64,000 bases of DNA from Ochrobactrum sp. BTU1. Its GTDB lineage: Bacteria > Pseudomonadota > Alphaproteobacteria > Rhizobiales > Rhizobiaceae. Positions 1-9,300 of the stretch are shown here, in pieces. Made by a program: the position numbers and the translations under genes. The DNA lies in the NCBI GenBank assembly GCA_018798825.1, contig CP076354.1:1364001-1428000 (forward strand), written 5' to 3'. The notes beneath the pieces were generated by a model. The model was not told where the DNA came from. It did no database searches and saw nothing but the letters and a program-made list of their open reading frames with translations. Every line of letters starts with the position of its first letter. Within the stretch, counting starts at the first letter, position 1.

Positions 1-2
1 GC

Positions 3-56
3 GCCACCAAGGAGCGCCTGAAAGTCGTCACTGAGATTGGCCGTAGTCAATCCTGA
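3..56 (+). CDS. 3' end of an unidentified gene
   Basis: An open frame enters from the left edge and stops with TGA at 54-56. Only the last 17 residues (ATKERLKVVTEIGRSQS) are visible. The reading frame is compatible with a gene running into the secDF leader, 80 bases upstream of secDF. The tail does not look like the YajC C-terminus that often precedes secDF. Too little is left to name it, and the coding status is itself inferred from the open frame. Confidence 0.35.
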   Translation, partial: ATKERLKVVTEIGRSQS

Positions 57-136
57 ATCATTTACGAAGAAATGCGCTTTAAGCTTTTGTATTCATTACG
101 AAATTTGAATGCGCTCAATATCCGGAACTTCAACTC

Positions 137-2671
137 ATGCGTACTTCTAAATGGGTCGCTGTGCTATATGGCCTGATCGTTCTGATCGGCGTCATCATCG
201 CCTTGCCCAATTTCTTCACACAGCAGCATCTCGACGCGATGCCGTCGTGGTTCCCTAAACGACAGGTAACGCTCGGCCTCGATCTGCGTGGCGGCTCCTA
301 CCTTGTTCTTGAAGTGGATGCAGCTGGTCTCAAAAAAGATCGTATGCGTGCGCTGCTTGATGATGCACGCGGCAAGCTGCGCGCTGAACGCATTCAGCCA
401 CAATCGATCCGCGCCGTTGGTGATTCCGTCATCGTGACGATCCCTGACGCCGATCAGCGTGCAAAGGCCGAGACCGCGCTCAAAACCCTGATTTCTCAGG
501 TTAACACGAGCGGCTTCGGCGCAGCGATCAACGATATCGACGTCACGTCCAGCGACAATCAGATCCGTCTGACGCTGACACAGGCTGGTTTCACCTATCG
601 CCTTGATTCAGCGCTTCAGCAGAGCCTTGAAATCATTCGCCAGCGTGTTGACCAGGTCGGCGTTGCCGAGCCTTCGATCCAGCGCGTTGGTTCCGACCGT
701 ATCGTTGTTCAGCTTCCGGGCCTTCAGGACCCGGCACAACTTCGCCAGCTTCTCGGAAGCACCGCGAAGATGAGCTTCCACATGGTGGCTGACGCAAATC
801 CGAATGATGCACCGCCTCCGGGTGTCAGCATCCTGCCGGATTCCAAAGATCCAAACATCAAATACCCAATTGAAGATCAGGTTGCCCTGTCCGGTGAGCG
901 TCTTACCGATGCGCGTGCAGGATTTGATCAGCGCACCAACGAACCAATCGTTTCGTTCCGCTTCGACAGCCTCGGCGCCCGTCAGTTTGCTGACATCACC
1001 ACCAAGAACGTCAATCGCCCATTTGCTATCGTTCTCGACGGCAAGGTGCTGAGCGCGCCGGTCATCCGCGAACCGATTACCGGTGGTAACGGCCAGATCA
1101 GCGGCAGCTTCACGGTTCAGGACAGTGTTGTTCTCTCAGCATTGTTGCGTGCAGGTGCTCTCCCTGCCCCGCTGACGGTTATCGAAGAACGTACGGTTGG
1201 TCCTGACCTTGGTGGCGACGCCATCAAGATGGGGCTGATCACCGGTATCGCTGGCTTTATCCTCGTCGCGATCTTCATCCAGCTCCTTTACGGCGTCTGG
1301 GGTCTGATTGCCAACGTAGCGCTTCTGCTCCACACGTTGCTGACCTTCGCAGCACTGAGCCTAATCGGTGCGACACTGACACTGCCCGGTATCGCCGGTA
1401 TTATTCTGGGTATCGGTATCGCGGTTGACGCGAACATTCTCATCAACGAACGTATTCGAGAAGAAACGAAAAGAGGCCTTGGTGCCATGGCAGCCCTCGA
1501 CCGAGGCTTCCATAGCGCTTTTGCTACAATCGTTGACTCCAACGTCACCTCGCTGATTTCGACCCTGCTCCTCTTCATGTTCGGTACAGGCCCGGTACGC
1601 GGCTTTGCTGTTGCCATGATGCTCGGCATCGTAATCTCGATGTTTACCGACGTGACGCTGGTTCGCATGGCGATGGGTTGGTATGTGCGTCGTCGCAAGC
1701 TCAAGGTGCTTCGCATTGAGCCACTGGTAAGGATCGCGCCTGAAAACCCTAACTTCCGCTTTATGAATGCGCGCTTCTTCGGCATCGGCGTTTCCATCGT
1801 CCTGTCGATTGCTTCGATCGCGCTCTTCTTCAAGCCGGGGCTGAATTACGGCATCGACTTCAAGGGCGGCATTCAGGCGGAAATCACCACGTCGCAACCT
1901 GCTGATCTGGCGCAATTGCGTGAGAAGCTCGGCGGACTTGGCCTTGGTGAAGTTGCCCTGCAGTCTGCTGGCAGCCCAAATGATGTGCTGATCCGTATTC
2001 AGCGTCAGGATGGCGGTGAAGAAGCACAGACGGTTGCAGTCAACAAGATGCGCGACGCTGTTACTGAAATCGATCCGGGTGTGAAGATTGAACGTACCGA
2101 AGTTGTGGGACCAAAGGTCTCCGGCGAACTGGCCCGTTCTGGCTTCATCGCGGTCGTGCTTTCGGCTCTTGGTATGCTCATCTATCTTTGGTGGCGCTTC
2201 GAATGGTTCTTCGCAGTCGGCGCGATTATCACGCTGATACTCGATACCACGAAGATGGTTGGTTTCTTCGCGCTGCTTCAGCTCGACTTCAACCTGACCG
2301 CCATTGCAGCGCTTCTGACCGCTATCGGTTACTCGGTAAACGATAAGGTCGTTGTTTATGATCGTATGCGTGAAAACATGCGTCTCTACAAAACGAAGCC
2401 TCTGCGTGAGATCGTCGATATGAGTATCAATCAGGTACTCGTCCGCTGTATCTATACATCGGTTGTGACGTTCCTCTGCCTTCTGCCAATGGCAATCTGG
2501 GGCGGCAGCGCCGTTCATAATTTTGCCGTGCCTATGCTGTTCGGTATCTTCATTGCAACGACGTCGTCGATCTTCATCGCTGCACCGATCCTGCTGTTGC
2601 TGGGCAACTGGTGGCAGCATCGTCGGGAAGCGCATCAGGCGCTTGAAGACAACACGGCTGCACAAAAATAA
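137..2671 (+). CDS. secDF: Protein translocase subunit SecDF (fused SecD-SecF)
   Basis: Inner-membrane accessory of the SecYEG channel that uses the proton gradient to help pull proteins across the membrane. At 844 residues it is a natural SecD-SecF fusion. The SecD half has an N-terminal membrane segment (about 7-23), the signature LGLDLRGGSYL (46-56), a large periplasmic domain, and the intramembrane stretch GIAVDANILINERIREE near 430. The SecF half starts near 545, with its own GIDFKGG signature near 572 and SVNDKVVVYDRMREN near 735. Fusion occurs in many bacteria, so it is not odd here. The Shine-Dalgarno is weak (GGAAC, 10 bases upstream). The start fits the usual N-terminus. Confidence 0.97.
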   Translation: MRTSKWVAVLYGLIVLIGVIIALPNFFTQQHLDAMPSWFPKRQVTLGLDLRGGSYLVLEVDAAGLKKDRMRALLDDARGKLRAERIQPQSIRAVGDSVIVTIPDADQRAKAETALKTLISQVNTSGFGAAINDIDVTSSDNQIRLTLTQAGFTYRLDSALQQSLEIIRQRVDQVGVAEPSIQRVGSDRIVVQLPGLQDPAQLRQLLGSTAKMSFHMVADANPNDAPPPGVSILPDSKDPNIKYPIEDQVALSGERLTDARAGFDQRTNEPIVSFRFDSLGARQFADITTKNVNRPFAIVLDGKVLSAPVIREPITGGNGQISGSFTVQDSVVLSALLRAGALPAPLTVIEERTVGPDLGGDAIKMGLITGIAGFILVAIFIQLLYGVWGLIANVALLLHTLLTFAALSLIGATLTLPGIAGIILGIGIAVDANILINERIREETKRGLGAMAALDRGFHSAFATIVDSNVTSLISTLLLFMFGTGPVRGFAVAMMLGIVISMFTDVTLVRMAMGWYVRRRKLKVLRIEPLVRIAPENPNFRFMNARFFGIGVSIVLSIASIALFFKPGLNYGIDFKGGIQAEITTSQPADLAQLREKLGGLGLGEVALQSAGSPNDVLIRIQRQDGGEEAQTVAVNKMRDAVTEIDPGVKIERTEVVGPKVSGELARSGFIAVVLSALGMLIYLWWRFEWFFAVGAIITLILDTTKMVGFFALLQLDFNLTAIAALLTAIGYSVNDKVVVYDRMRENMRLYKTKPLREIVDMSINQVLVRCIYTSVVTFLCLLPMAIWGGSAVHNFAVPMLFGIFIATTSSIFIAAPILLLLGNWWQHRREAHQALEDNTAAQK

Positions 2672-2678
2672 CTCCATT

Positions 2679-2706
2679 GCCGGGCATGGTTACGATCATG
2701 CCCGGC
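2679..2706 (+). terminator. Stem-loop after secDF
   Basis: A 10-bp perfect stem (GCCGGGCATG / CATGCCCGGC) with an 8-base loop lies 8 bases after the secDF stop. The following TCTCCATAAAAGTTTT is only moderately T-rich, so termination may be incomplete, allowing some read-through into the antiporter gene. Confidence 0.6.
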
Positions 2707-2751
2707 TCTCCATAAAAGTTTTATAAGACTGAAGAACGGGAAGGCACCCCT

Positions 2752-4542
2752 ATGCCCCATGACACGCCTTTGATTGCGACAATCGTCATCGGGTTATGTC
2801 TGGCGTTTATCTTCGGCGCGATTGCCACCCGTCTCAAAATCTCCCCCCTCGTCGGTTATCTGCTTGCTGGTGTCATCGCTGGCCCGCACACGCCCGGTTT
2901 TGTTGCCGATCAAGACCTTATTCTCCAACTCGCGGAAATCGGCGTTATCCTGCTGATGTTCGGCGTTGGTCTGCACTTCTCTCTCAAAGACCTGCTTTCT
3001 GTGAAAGCTATTGCTGTTCCCGGCGCGCTGGCACAGATCGCGACAGCAGCAGCACTCGGCACAGCTCTCGGTCTTGCACTTGGCTGGGACGTAAAAGCCG
3101 GTCTTGTCTTCGGGCTGGCACTTTCAACGGCCAGTACCGTCGTTCTCCTGCGTGCGATGCAGGATCTGCGTCTTATCGATACAGATCGCGGCCGCATCGC
3201 CATCGGATGGCTGATAGTTGAAGACCTCGCCATGGTCATGGCGCTGGTGCTTCTGCCGGCTCTAGCCAGTGTCGGCACTGAAGCCGGACATGCCGCAGCC
3301 AACGATCCTATCGCCGAGTGGCTGGGGCTAGGCATTGGCGGCATCATTCTTCTGACCATTGCCAAGGTTGCAGTTTTTGTAGCGCTTATGCTGGTGGTGG
3401 GGCGAAAGGTGATCCCATGGCTTCTGAACGTCATTGTTCAGACAGGCTCGCGTGAACTGTTCCGCCTTGGCGTTCTGGCTATAGCGCTTGGTGTTGCCTT
3501 TGGCGCCGCCCATCTGTTCGGCGTATCTTTCGCGCTTGGTGCATTCTTTGCTGGCATGGTGATGAGCGAATCTGAGCTAAGCCATCGCGCCGCAGAGGAA
3601 TCGCTGCCGTTGCGCGACGCTTTCGCGGTTCTGTTCTTCATTTCCGTGGGCATGTTGTTTGATCCGATGAGTCTCATCCGTGATCCCCTGCCCCTGATTG
3701 CGACACTCCTGATTATTCTGGTCGGCAAATCGGTTGCAGCATTCTTCATTGTCCGCGCATTTAAACGTCCCGTTGGAACAGCTCTTACCATTTCCGCAAG
3801 TCTTGCCCAGATCGGCGAGTTCTCATTCATCCTCGCAGGGCTGGGAGTAGGCCTCAACCTTCTCCCGCCTGAAGGGCGCGATCTGATCCTCGCCGGTGCA
3901 ATTCTTTCGATCTTCCTCAACCCAGTCATGTTCATTGTTGCCGAGCGACTGCGACCTTGGATCGAAAAGCGTCAGGGCGTTGAAGGCCCAACCAATGATT
4001 TGGGTGAAACAAGCCTCGATATCTCGGAACCCGAACCGCTACCGCACACCAAATTGACAGCTCACACAATCATTGTGGGCTATGGCCAAATCGGTAAACG
4101 AGTGGCTTCGGCCTTGCAGGAAAAGCAAATGCCTTTCCTTGTGATCGAAAATTCGCCCAAGATTTATTTCAGATTGAAAGAAATCGGCATTGAAGCTATT
4201 GCGGGAAATGCCTCTGATGCTGAAATATGGGAGGCGGCAAATCCTGAGATGGCAATCAATCTGGTGATTGCTATCCCGAATGCATTTGAAGCCGGGCGCG
4301 CAACATCACTTGCCCGCGCTGCAAATCCGGGCCTGCGCATCATCGTGCGAGCCTGCTCGGCAGCTGAAGCACAATACCTGCACGATCTAGGTGCAGACTC
4401 CGTTATCCTGGGCGAAGCCGAAATCGCCGGAGCAATGGAGAGAGCAATTATAAACGAGAGACGAAACGAGGGTGTTCAGCAACATCGCCCTTCGTCCGAG
4501 ACCTTGGTTGATTTGAAGGGGATCGAACCGGAAGCAACCTGA
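2752..4542 (+). CDS. YbaL/KefB-type monovalent cation:proton antiporter
   Basis: A 596-residue CPA2-family transporter. The first ~400 residues are a Na+/H+-exchanger-type membrane domain of about 12 helices. A cytosolic TrkA-N (RCK) nucleotide-binding domain follows, starting near 438 with the Rossmann motif VGYGQIGKR. The last ~30 residues are polar and probably disordered. Members move K+ or Na+ against protons under control of the ligand-bound RCK domain. The architecture is that of E. coli YbaL (RosB), but the ion cannot be told from sequence. GGGAAGG upstream serves as the ribosome site. Confidence 0.88.
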   Translation: MPHDTPLIATIVIGLCLAFIFGAIATRLKISPLVGYLLAGVIAGPHTPGFVADQDLILQLAEIGVILLMFGVGLHFSLKDLLSVKAIAVPGALAQIATAAALGTALGLALGWDVKAGLVFGLALSTASTVVLLRAMQDLRLIDTDRGRIAIGWLIVEDLAMVMALVLLPALASVGTEAGHAAANDPIAEWLGLGIGGIILLTIAKVAVFVALMLVVGRKVIPWLLNVIVQTGSRELFRLGVLAIALGVAFGAAHLFGVSFALGAFFAGMVMSESELSHRAAEESLPLRDAFAVLFFISVGMLFDPMSLIRDPLPLIATLLIILVGKSVAAFFIVRAFKRPVGTALTISASLAQIGEFSFILAGLGVGLNLLPPEGRDLILAGAILSIFLNPVMFIVAERLRPWIEKRQGVEGPTNDLGETSLDISEPEPLPHTKLTAHTIIVGYGQIGKRVASALQEKQMPFLVIENSPKIYFRLKEIGIEAIAGNASDAEIWEAANPEMAINLVIAIPNAFEAGRATSLARAANPGLRIIVRACSAAEAQYLHDLGADSVILGEAEIAGAMERAIINERRNEGVQQHRPSSETLVDLKGIEPEAT

Positions 4543-4577
4543 TGCAAGAACCGGAGAGATCGATAAAGGGGAATTAG

Positions 4578-4607
4578 ATGCGAGTTGAAGGTGCGGTGAT
4601 CGGTTAA
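4578..4607 (+). CDS. Possible 9-codon leader ORF coupled to the next gene
   Basis: ATG at 4578 is preceded by a good purine-rich site (AAAGGGGAATTAG) and encodes MRVEGAVIG. Its TAA stop overlaps the ATG of the following membrane-protein gene as TAATG. The main gene itself has only a poorly placed Shine-Dalgarno. The layout suggests translational coupling, but a 9-codon frame can arise by chance. Confidence 0.3.
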   Translation: MRVEGAVIG

Positions 4608-5554
4608 TGAAGTTCAAGGATTACATCTGGCCGGTAATAGGCATTCTAGCAGTCATTGTTTCAGCCTGGCTTCTTTATCGGGAGTTGCGCAGTATCTCGC
4701 TTGAAGACGTTCTGGATAGTCTTTACGCGATCCGCGCGCATCATTGGTTGCTGGCAACAGCAGCAGCGCTCCTCGCCTATAGCTCGCTGGCCGGTTATGA
4801 TCGCATTGCGCTTCTCCACTTGCGTCGCAAAATTTCCTGGCTCTTCATCGCTCTCTGCTCGTTTACGACCTATGCATTGTCGCACAATATCGGCGCGTCG
4901 GTCGTTTCAGGTGCAGTGGTGCGTTATCGCGCATATTCCTCGCAAGGAATGCCAGGCAGTGAAATCGCTGTCCTTATCGCTTTCTGCTCATTCACATTCA
5001 TTCTCGGCGTAATCATCACCTCCAGCATTGTCCTGCTGCTGGAACCGCATATTTTGATGCGGTTCAACTCGGACTTGACGCCGACTGTGTCGATAGTCAT
5101 CGCGTTGTTGATGCTGGCTTTTGTATTGCTTTATATCTTCGGCAGCTGGTTGCAATTACGCCCACTTCAGATCGGCAAATTCCGCCTCGAATATCCGCGT
5201 TTGCCAGTTGTTACACAGCAGCTGATTGTAGCGCCGCTCGAACTGATTGGTGCCGCAGGCATCATCTATTTCGCATTGCCAGAAGCAGGCAATCCGGGCT
5301 TCCTGATTATTCTCGGCATCTTCCTGGTATCGTTCTCGGCAGCCCTCATATCACACGCTCCGGGCGGTCTTGGGGTGCTTGAGCTGGTTTTCCTCACCGG
5401 CCTGCCGGATATGGATCAGGCTGACGTTCTGGCGGCACTTATCGTCTTCCGCCTGCTTTATCTTCTCATTCCATTTGCCATGTCGCTGATCGTGGTTCTC
5501 GTTTTCGAGAAATCGCAATTTGTGCTGCGCTGGAACGACAAACAAAAGAAGTAA
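4607..5554 (+). CDS. Lysylphosphatidylglycerol-synthase-type membrane protein (UPF0104)
   Basis: A 315-residue integral membrane protein with about eight hydrophobic helices. It matches the membrane (flippase-like) half of MprF and the YbhN group. The diagnostic stretch HAPGGLGVLE is near 250. No soluble aminoacyl-transferase domain is attached, so it should not by itself make lysyl-phosphatidylglycerol. A lipid-handling role is inference from the family. It lies 64 bases after the antiporter gene on the same strand, so co-transcription is possible. It may be translated by coupling to the 9-codon frame that overlaps its start. Confidence 0.8.
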   Translation: MKFKDYIWPVIGILAVIVSAWLLYRELRSISLEDVLDSLYAIRAHHWLLATAAALLAYSSLAGYDRIALLHLRRKISWLFIALCSFTTYALSHNIGASVVSGAVVRYRAYSSQGMPGSEIAVLIAFCSFTFILGVIITSSIVLLLEPHILMRFNSDLTPTVSIVIALLMLAFVLLYIFGSWLQLRPLQIGKFRLEYPRLPVVTQQLIVAPLELIGAAGIIYFALPEAGNPGFLIILGIFLVSFSAALISHAPGGLGVLELVFLTGLPDMDQADVLAALIVFRLLYLLIPFAMSLIVVLVFEKSQFVLRWNDKQKK

Positions 5555-5560
5555 TCAATC

Positions 5561-5600
5561 TGAGGCGGGATTAATTTTTACACACCCGCCTCAATTTGAA
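5561..5600 (+). terminator. Rho-independent terminator-like stem-loop
   Basis: Perfect 9-bp stem TGAGGCGGG / CCCGCCTCA at 5561-5593 begins 7 bases after the preceding stop. It is followed by the AT-rich ATTTGAATTTATATT. It probably ends the transcript of the two membrane-protein genes. Confidence 0.65.
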
Positions 5601-5713
5601 TTTATATTCCTTAAATTGATATGAAATAGCCCCTATCTTGGAAATTTCTTCGCATATCCTCCCGATGCAGAGCAGAAACGCCTCCCAAGGCACATTCCAA
5701 GAGGAACTAACGC

Positions 5714-6277
5714 ATGCCTGCGACATTGATCATCCCCGGTTACAAGGGATCGGAAGCAGGCCACTGGCAGCGCCAATGGTTGCATGACGATCCGTCAGCA
5801 GTGCTCGTCGAACAAGATGACTGGCACTATCCGGTGCTATCCGACTGGATGCACGCGCTTGAAGCCAAACTCGCCGAAAATCCCGGTGCGGTTCTGGTTG
5901 CCCATAGTCTTGGTTGTATTCTTGTTTCGCATCTGGCAAGCCGTCCGGCTGCGGCTCACGTTGCTGGCGCACTTCTGGTCGCCCCGGCAGACGTTGAAAC
6001 TATGTCGCGTCGCGATAACCGCTTTGCGAGCTTTGCACCCTTGCCTCGGCATGAATTGGCTTTTCCATCCATCGTCGTTGCCAGCCGCGATGACGAATAT
6101 ATGCGCTTTGCCAAGGCAGAAGCCATTGCGAATGTCTGGGGTTCGGGCTTTGTCGACGTCGGCCATGCAGGCCATATCAACGTGGCAAGTGGCTTCACGC
6201 ATTGGCCGGAAGGCGCAATCCTCGCCTCATCCCTGCAACGCGAACCAATAACACACACGCTCTCCCAAGCAGCGTGA
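5714..6277 (+). CDS. RBBP9/YdeN-family alpha/beta hydrolase
   Basis: A 187-residue small alpha/beta hydrolase. The N-terminal TLIIPGYKGSEAGHWQ is typical of the RBBP9/YdeN family. The likely triad is Ser65 in AHSLG, Asp126 or Asp127 in SRDDEYM, and His154 in GHAGHIN. These proteins are cytosolic serine hydrolases whose natural substrates are mostly unknown. The gene has its own ribosome site (AAGAGGAAC, about 7 bases before ATG) and stands alone between two terminators, so it is probably monocistronic. Confidence 0.88.
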   Translation: MPATLIIPGYKGSEAGHWQRQWLHDDPSAVLVEQDDWHYPVLSDWMHALEAKLAENPGAVLVAHSLGCILVSHLASRPAAAHVAGALLVAPADVETMSRRDNRFASFAPLPRHELAFPSIVVASRDDEYMRFAKAEAIANVWGSGFVDVGHAGHINVASGFTHWPEGAILASSLQREPITHTLSQAA

Positions 6278-6284
6278 CCGCCAG

Positions 6285-6320
6285 CCGCCTGCCTCTAAAA
6301 AAGCAGGCGGTTTCTTTTTA
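6285..6320 (+). terminator. Rho-independent terminator
   Basis: An 8-bp stem CCGCCTGC / GCAGGCGG is followed by TTTCTTTTT. It ends the hydrolase transcript, converging on cysW, whose stop codon lies inside the T-run. Confidence 0.85.
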
Positions 6321-7151
6321 GCCGTTCTGTTTCCGCTCAAGCCAGATTTTCAGAACAAGCGTCAGCAATGCTAAGCCGGCCAGTGTCGAAGCGGCAGCAA
6401 AGGCACCAGCGACATTGTAATCGTTGAACAAGAGCTCAACCTGCAGCGGCAATGTATTGGTCTTGCCACGGATAGCGCCTGACACAACGGATACTGCGCC
6501 AAATTCGCCCATCACGCGGGCATTGCAAAGCACAGCACCGTAAAGCAGCGCCCATTTGATATTGGGCAGCGTGACATAGAAAAATGTCTGCCAGCCATTC
6601 GCTCCAAGCGTAAGAGCCGCTTCTTCCTCATCACTGCCCTGCACTTCCATCAGTGGAATCAGCTCGCGTGCCACAAAAGGCGACGTCACGAACAGGCTCA
6701 CCAGAAAGATCGCGGGAACCGTGAACATGACCTTGATGTCGTAGCTCTCAAGCAACGGTCCTAGCAGTCCCTGCGAGCCATACAGGAAAAGATACGTAAC
6801 ACCAGCGACGATCGGAGAGACCGAGAACGGAATTTCGACGAATGTGATCAACAGTCGGCGACCCGGAAAGCGGAATTTTGTGACCAGCCAAGCTACACAA
6901 ATGCCGAAAGCCATATTGATCGGCACAACCACAATCGCGGTCAGGATCGTCAGCCACACCGCATGAAGCGTATCAGGCTTGAGAATTTCTCCAAAGAAGA
7001 CATCCACCCCTTTGCTGAAGGCATAGGAGAAGATGACGGCCAGCGGCGCGCCAATGCAGATTGCTGACAAAATGGCAGCCATTCCGATCAGCAGGCTACG
7101 CACAGAGCCCGGCTTGTTGCGCGCCTGCGCGCTTGCACTAGCGCTCTGCAT
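6318..7151 (-). CDS. cysW: Sulfate/thiosulfate ABC transporter permease CysW
   Basis: A 277-residue inner-membrane permease with about six helices. It has the cytoplasmic EAA loop (EEEAALTLGANGWQTFF, near 175-192) that docks on the ATPase. Together with CysT it forms the channel that brings in sulfate or thiosulfate handed over by the periplasmic binding protein. Its start overlaps the end of cysT by 14 bases, so translation is probably coupled. The cysA ATPase is not downstream here, because a convergent gene follows, so the ATPase must be encoded elsewhere. Confidence 0.93.
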   Translation of the reverse strand: MQSASASAQARNKPGSVRSLLIGMAAILSAICIGAPLAVIFSYAFSKGVDVFFGEILKPDTLHAVWLTILTAIVVVPINMAFGICVAWLVTKFRFPGRRLLITFVEIPFSVSPIVAGVTYLFLYGSQGLLGPLLESYDIKVMFTVPAIFLVSLFVTSPFVARELIPLMEVQGSDEEEAALTLGANGWQTFFYVTLPNIKWALLYGAVLCNARVMGEFGAVSVVSGAIRGKTNTLPLQVELLFNDYNVAGAFAAASTLAGLALLTLVLKIWLERKQNG

Positions 7152-7974
7152 AACGAAGCCGCCTTGCCTGAATAATATTAGTCACAAGAAGCATAAAAAA
7201 CGCCATGAGCAGCATCATGAAAGCGAGTGCTGCAGCAGCTGGATAATCATATTCATCCAGCCTGATGAAAACCAGAAGTGATGTGACTTCCGTTTCAAAC
7301 GGCAAATTGCCGGAGATGAAAACGATGGAGCCGAACTCACCGAGACTGCGGGCAAAGGACAACGAAGCGCCAGCCAGGAACGCCGGGAAGATTGTCGGCC
7401 AGATAATATGCGAGAAAACCTGCCAGGGGCTGGCACCCAGGCTGCGTGCAGCCTCTTCCACATCAGCACTCATATCTTCCAGCACCGGCTGTACGGTGCG
7501 GATGACAAAGGGAATGCTGGTAAAAAACATCGCAATCATAATGCCAAGTGGCGCATAAGCAACCTTGATACCAATCGGCTCAAGAAAGCGACCAAACCAG
7601 CCATTGGGTGCGAACAGCGTTACGAGCGCCAGACCAGCTATCGCAGTAGGCAAAGCAAAAGGCAGATCGACTGCCGCATCGATCAGTCGCTTTCCAGGGA
7701 ACTGATAGCGGGACAGAACCCATGCAAGCAGAAGTCCAAACAGACCGTTGAACACGGTAGCTACGGCTGCGGCACTGATTGTGATGCGAAACGTCGCCAG
7801 TGCACGATCTGAAGACACGATGTTCCAGAAATCGCTCCATCCAAGACTGGCGGTTTTCAGGATCATTGCCAGTAGCGGCAAGGCGACAATGACCGCCAGA
7901 TAAAGCAAAGTGCAGCCAAGGGTCAGTCCGAACCCCGGCAGCACAGAATTGCGTTTCATGCTCAGAAGCGACAC
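7138..7974 (-). CDS. cysT: Sulfate/thiosulfate ABC transporter permease CysT
   Basis: A 278-residue permease (also called CysU), partner of CysW. The EAA loop reads DVEEAARSLGASPWQVF, and the protein is hydrophobic throughout with about six helices. It follows the binding-protein gene by 54 bases on the same strand. The order sbp-cysT-cysW is the common sulfate-uptake arrangement. Confidence 0.93.
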   Translation of the reverse strand: MSLLSMKRNSVLPGFGLTLGCTLLYLAVIVALPLLAMILKTASLGWSDFWNIVSSDRALATFRITISAAAVATVFNGLFGLLLAWVLSRYQFPGKRLIDAAVDLPFALPTAIAGLALVTLFAPNGWFGRFLEPIGIKVAYAPLGIMIAMFFTSIPFVIRTVQPVLEDMSADVEEAARSLGASPWQVFSHIIWPTIFPAFLAGASLSFARSLGEFGSIVFISGNLPFETEVTSLLVFIRLDEYDYPAAAALAFMMLLMAFFMLLVTNIIQARRLRYAER

Positions 7975-8028
7975 TGGATTTTTCCAAAAGAAAGGCGAGA
8001 GCTGGGTGCTCCCGCCGGGTAGTCTTGT

Positions 8029-9033
8029 TTACTTAGCAGTAAAGAGCTTATCAAGTACGCCGCCTTCGGCAAAATGCTCTTTCTGAACCTTTTCCCAGCC
8101 GCCAAAAGCATCTTCGACTGTTACAAGGCGCACATCTGGATAGATATCCTTATGCTTTGCAATCACGTCCTTATCGTGCACGCGATTGAAATTCTGTGCG
8201 AGGATTTCCTGACCTTCAGGCGCGTAGAGATAGTTTAGATAAGCTTCGGCAATCTTGCGCGAGCCGCGCTTGTCGACAACCTTATCAACGACAGTGACTG
8301 GGAATTCAGCCAGAAGGCTGACTTCCGGAACAACCACATCATACTTGTCTTCGCCGAGCACCTTGGCTGTACCGCGCGTTTCCGCTTCAAACGTCACCAG
8401 AACGTCGCCGATACCGCGTTCAGCAAAGGTCGTCGTTGCACCACGACCGCCTGTATCGAACACTGGTACGTTCTTGAAAATCTTACCGATAAACTCGTGG
8501 ACCTTTTCCTGATCGCCCTTGAAAGCTTCGTTGGCATAAGCCGTCGCTGCCAGATAGGTATAGCGCGCATTGCCGGAGGTCTTAGGGTTCGGGAAAACAA
8601 CTTTCACGTCGTCACGAGCGAGATCATCCCAGTTCTTGATGCCCTTTGGATTGCCTTCCCGCACAAGGAAAGCCGGGAATGAGTAATAAGGCGAAGAATT
8701 GTTTGGCAGGCGCTTCTGCCAATCAGCAGGAATAAGGTCGCCCTTATCGTGCAACACCTGAACATCCGTCACCTGGTTAAAGGTTACAACATCAGCTTCC
8801 AGACCTTCGAGAATGGAACGAGCCTGCTTGGATGAACCGGCATGGGACTGATTGACAGTGAGGTCTTCTCCAGTCTTGGCTTTCCAATCGGCGATGAATG
8901 CCTTGTTGACCTGCTCGTAAAGCTCGCGTGCGATGTCATAGGAAACGTTAAGGATTTCCTTTGGCTCCTGCGCGTTGACCGGAGCTGCGCCCAAACCGAG
9001 AGCAACAGCCGCATATAGAATAATTTCCTTCAT
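8029..9033 (-). CDS. sbp: Periplasmic sulfate-binding protein
   Basis: A 334-residue binding protein of the Sbp/CysP family. The signal peptide MKEIILYAAVALGLGAAPVNA is followed by the mature start. The hallmark LNVSYDIARELY lies just after cleavage, matching the family's LNVSYDPTRELY. I chose the ATG at 9033 because AGAAGGG sits 7 bases before it; a GTG six codons upstream lies on top of that ribosome site. It captures sulfate or thiosulfate for CysT/CysW. The 210 bases upstream are AT-rich, with the palindrome AAATCATTGATTT near 9128 as a possible regulator site. Confidence 0.93.
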   Translation of the reverse strand: MKEIILYAAVALGLGAAPVNAQEPKEILNVSYDIARELYEQVNKAFIADWKAKTGEDLTVNQSHAGSSKQARSILEGLEADVVTFNQVTDVQVLHDKGDLIPADWQKRLPNNSSPYYSFPAFLVREGNPKGIKNWDDLARDDVKVVFPNPKTSGNARYTYLAATAYANEAFKGDQEKVHEFIGKIFKNVPVFDTGGRGATTTFAERGIGDVLVTFEAETRGTAKVLGEDKYDVVVPEVSLLAEFPVTVVDKVVDKRGSRKIAEAYLNYLYAPEGQEILAQNFNRVHDKDVIAKHKDIYPDVRLVTVEDAFGGWEKVQKEHFAEGGVLDKLFTAK

Positions 9034-9246
9034 AGATCGCACCCTTCTCACTTTGCTTGCGCAAAGCGCCCGTAAATCGACTTCTGTTGGGAAACAAATC
9101 TACAGAGAGACAAGCAAGAATCAATCTAAATCATTGATTTAAATATATAAACTACTTTCACAACCATTATTGGAAACCCCGCCTAACGGCAAAATTGGTC
9201 TGAGAATATTTTTCCAAAGACAGGTAGAAACGCGCAATAAAAACAA

Positions 9247-9276
9247 GAAAGCCGGAAGCTTTCGCTCCCGGCTTTC
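9247..9276 (-). terminator. Bidirectional terminator-like stem-loop
   Basis: A 9-bp stem GAAAGCCGG / CCGGCTTTC. On the minus strand it is followed by TTGTTTTTATT and so ends the small gene at 9301-9489. On the plus strand a T6 run follows four bases later. Confidence 0.75.
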
Positions 9277-9300
9277 GAAACTTTTTTCATTGCTTAGATG

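Noticed and set aside
1361..2677. 438-codon open frame antisense to secDF
   Set aside because: It lies wholly opposite a clearly conserved gene, has His/Arg/Asp-rich low-quality composition, no ribosome site and no domain.
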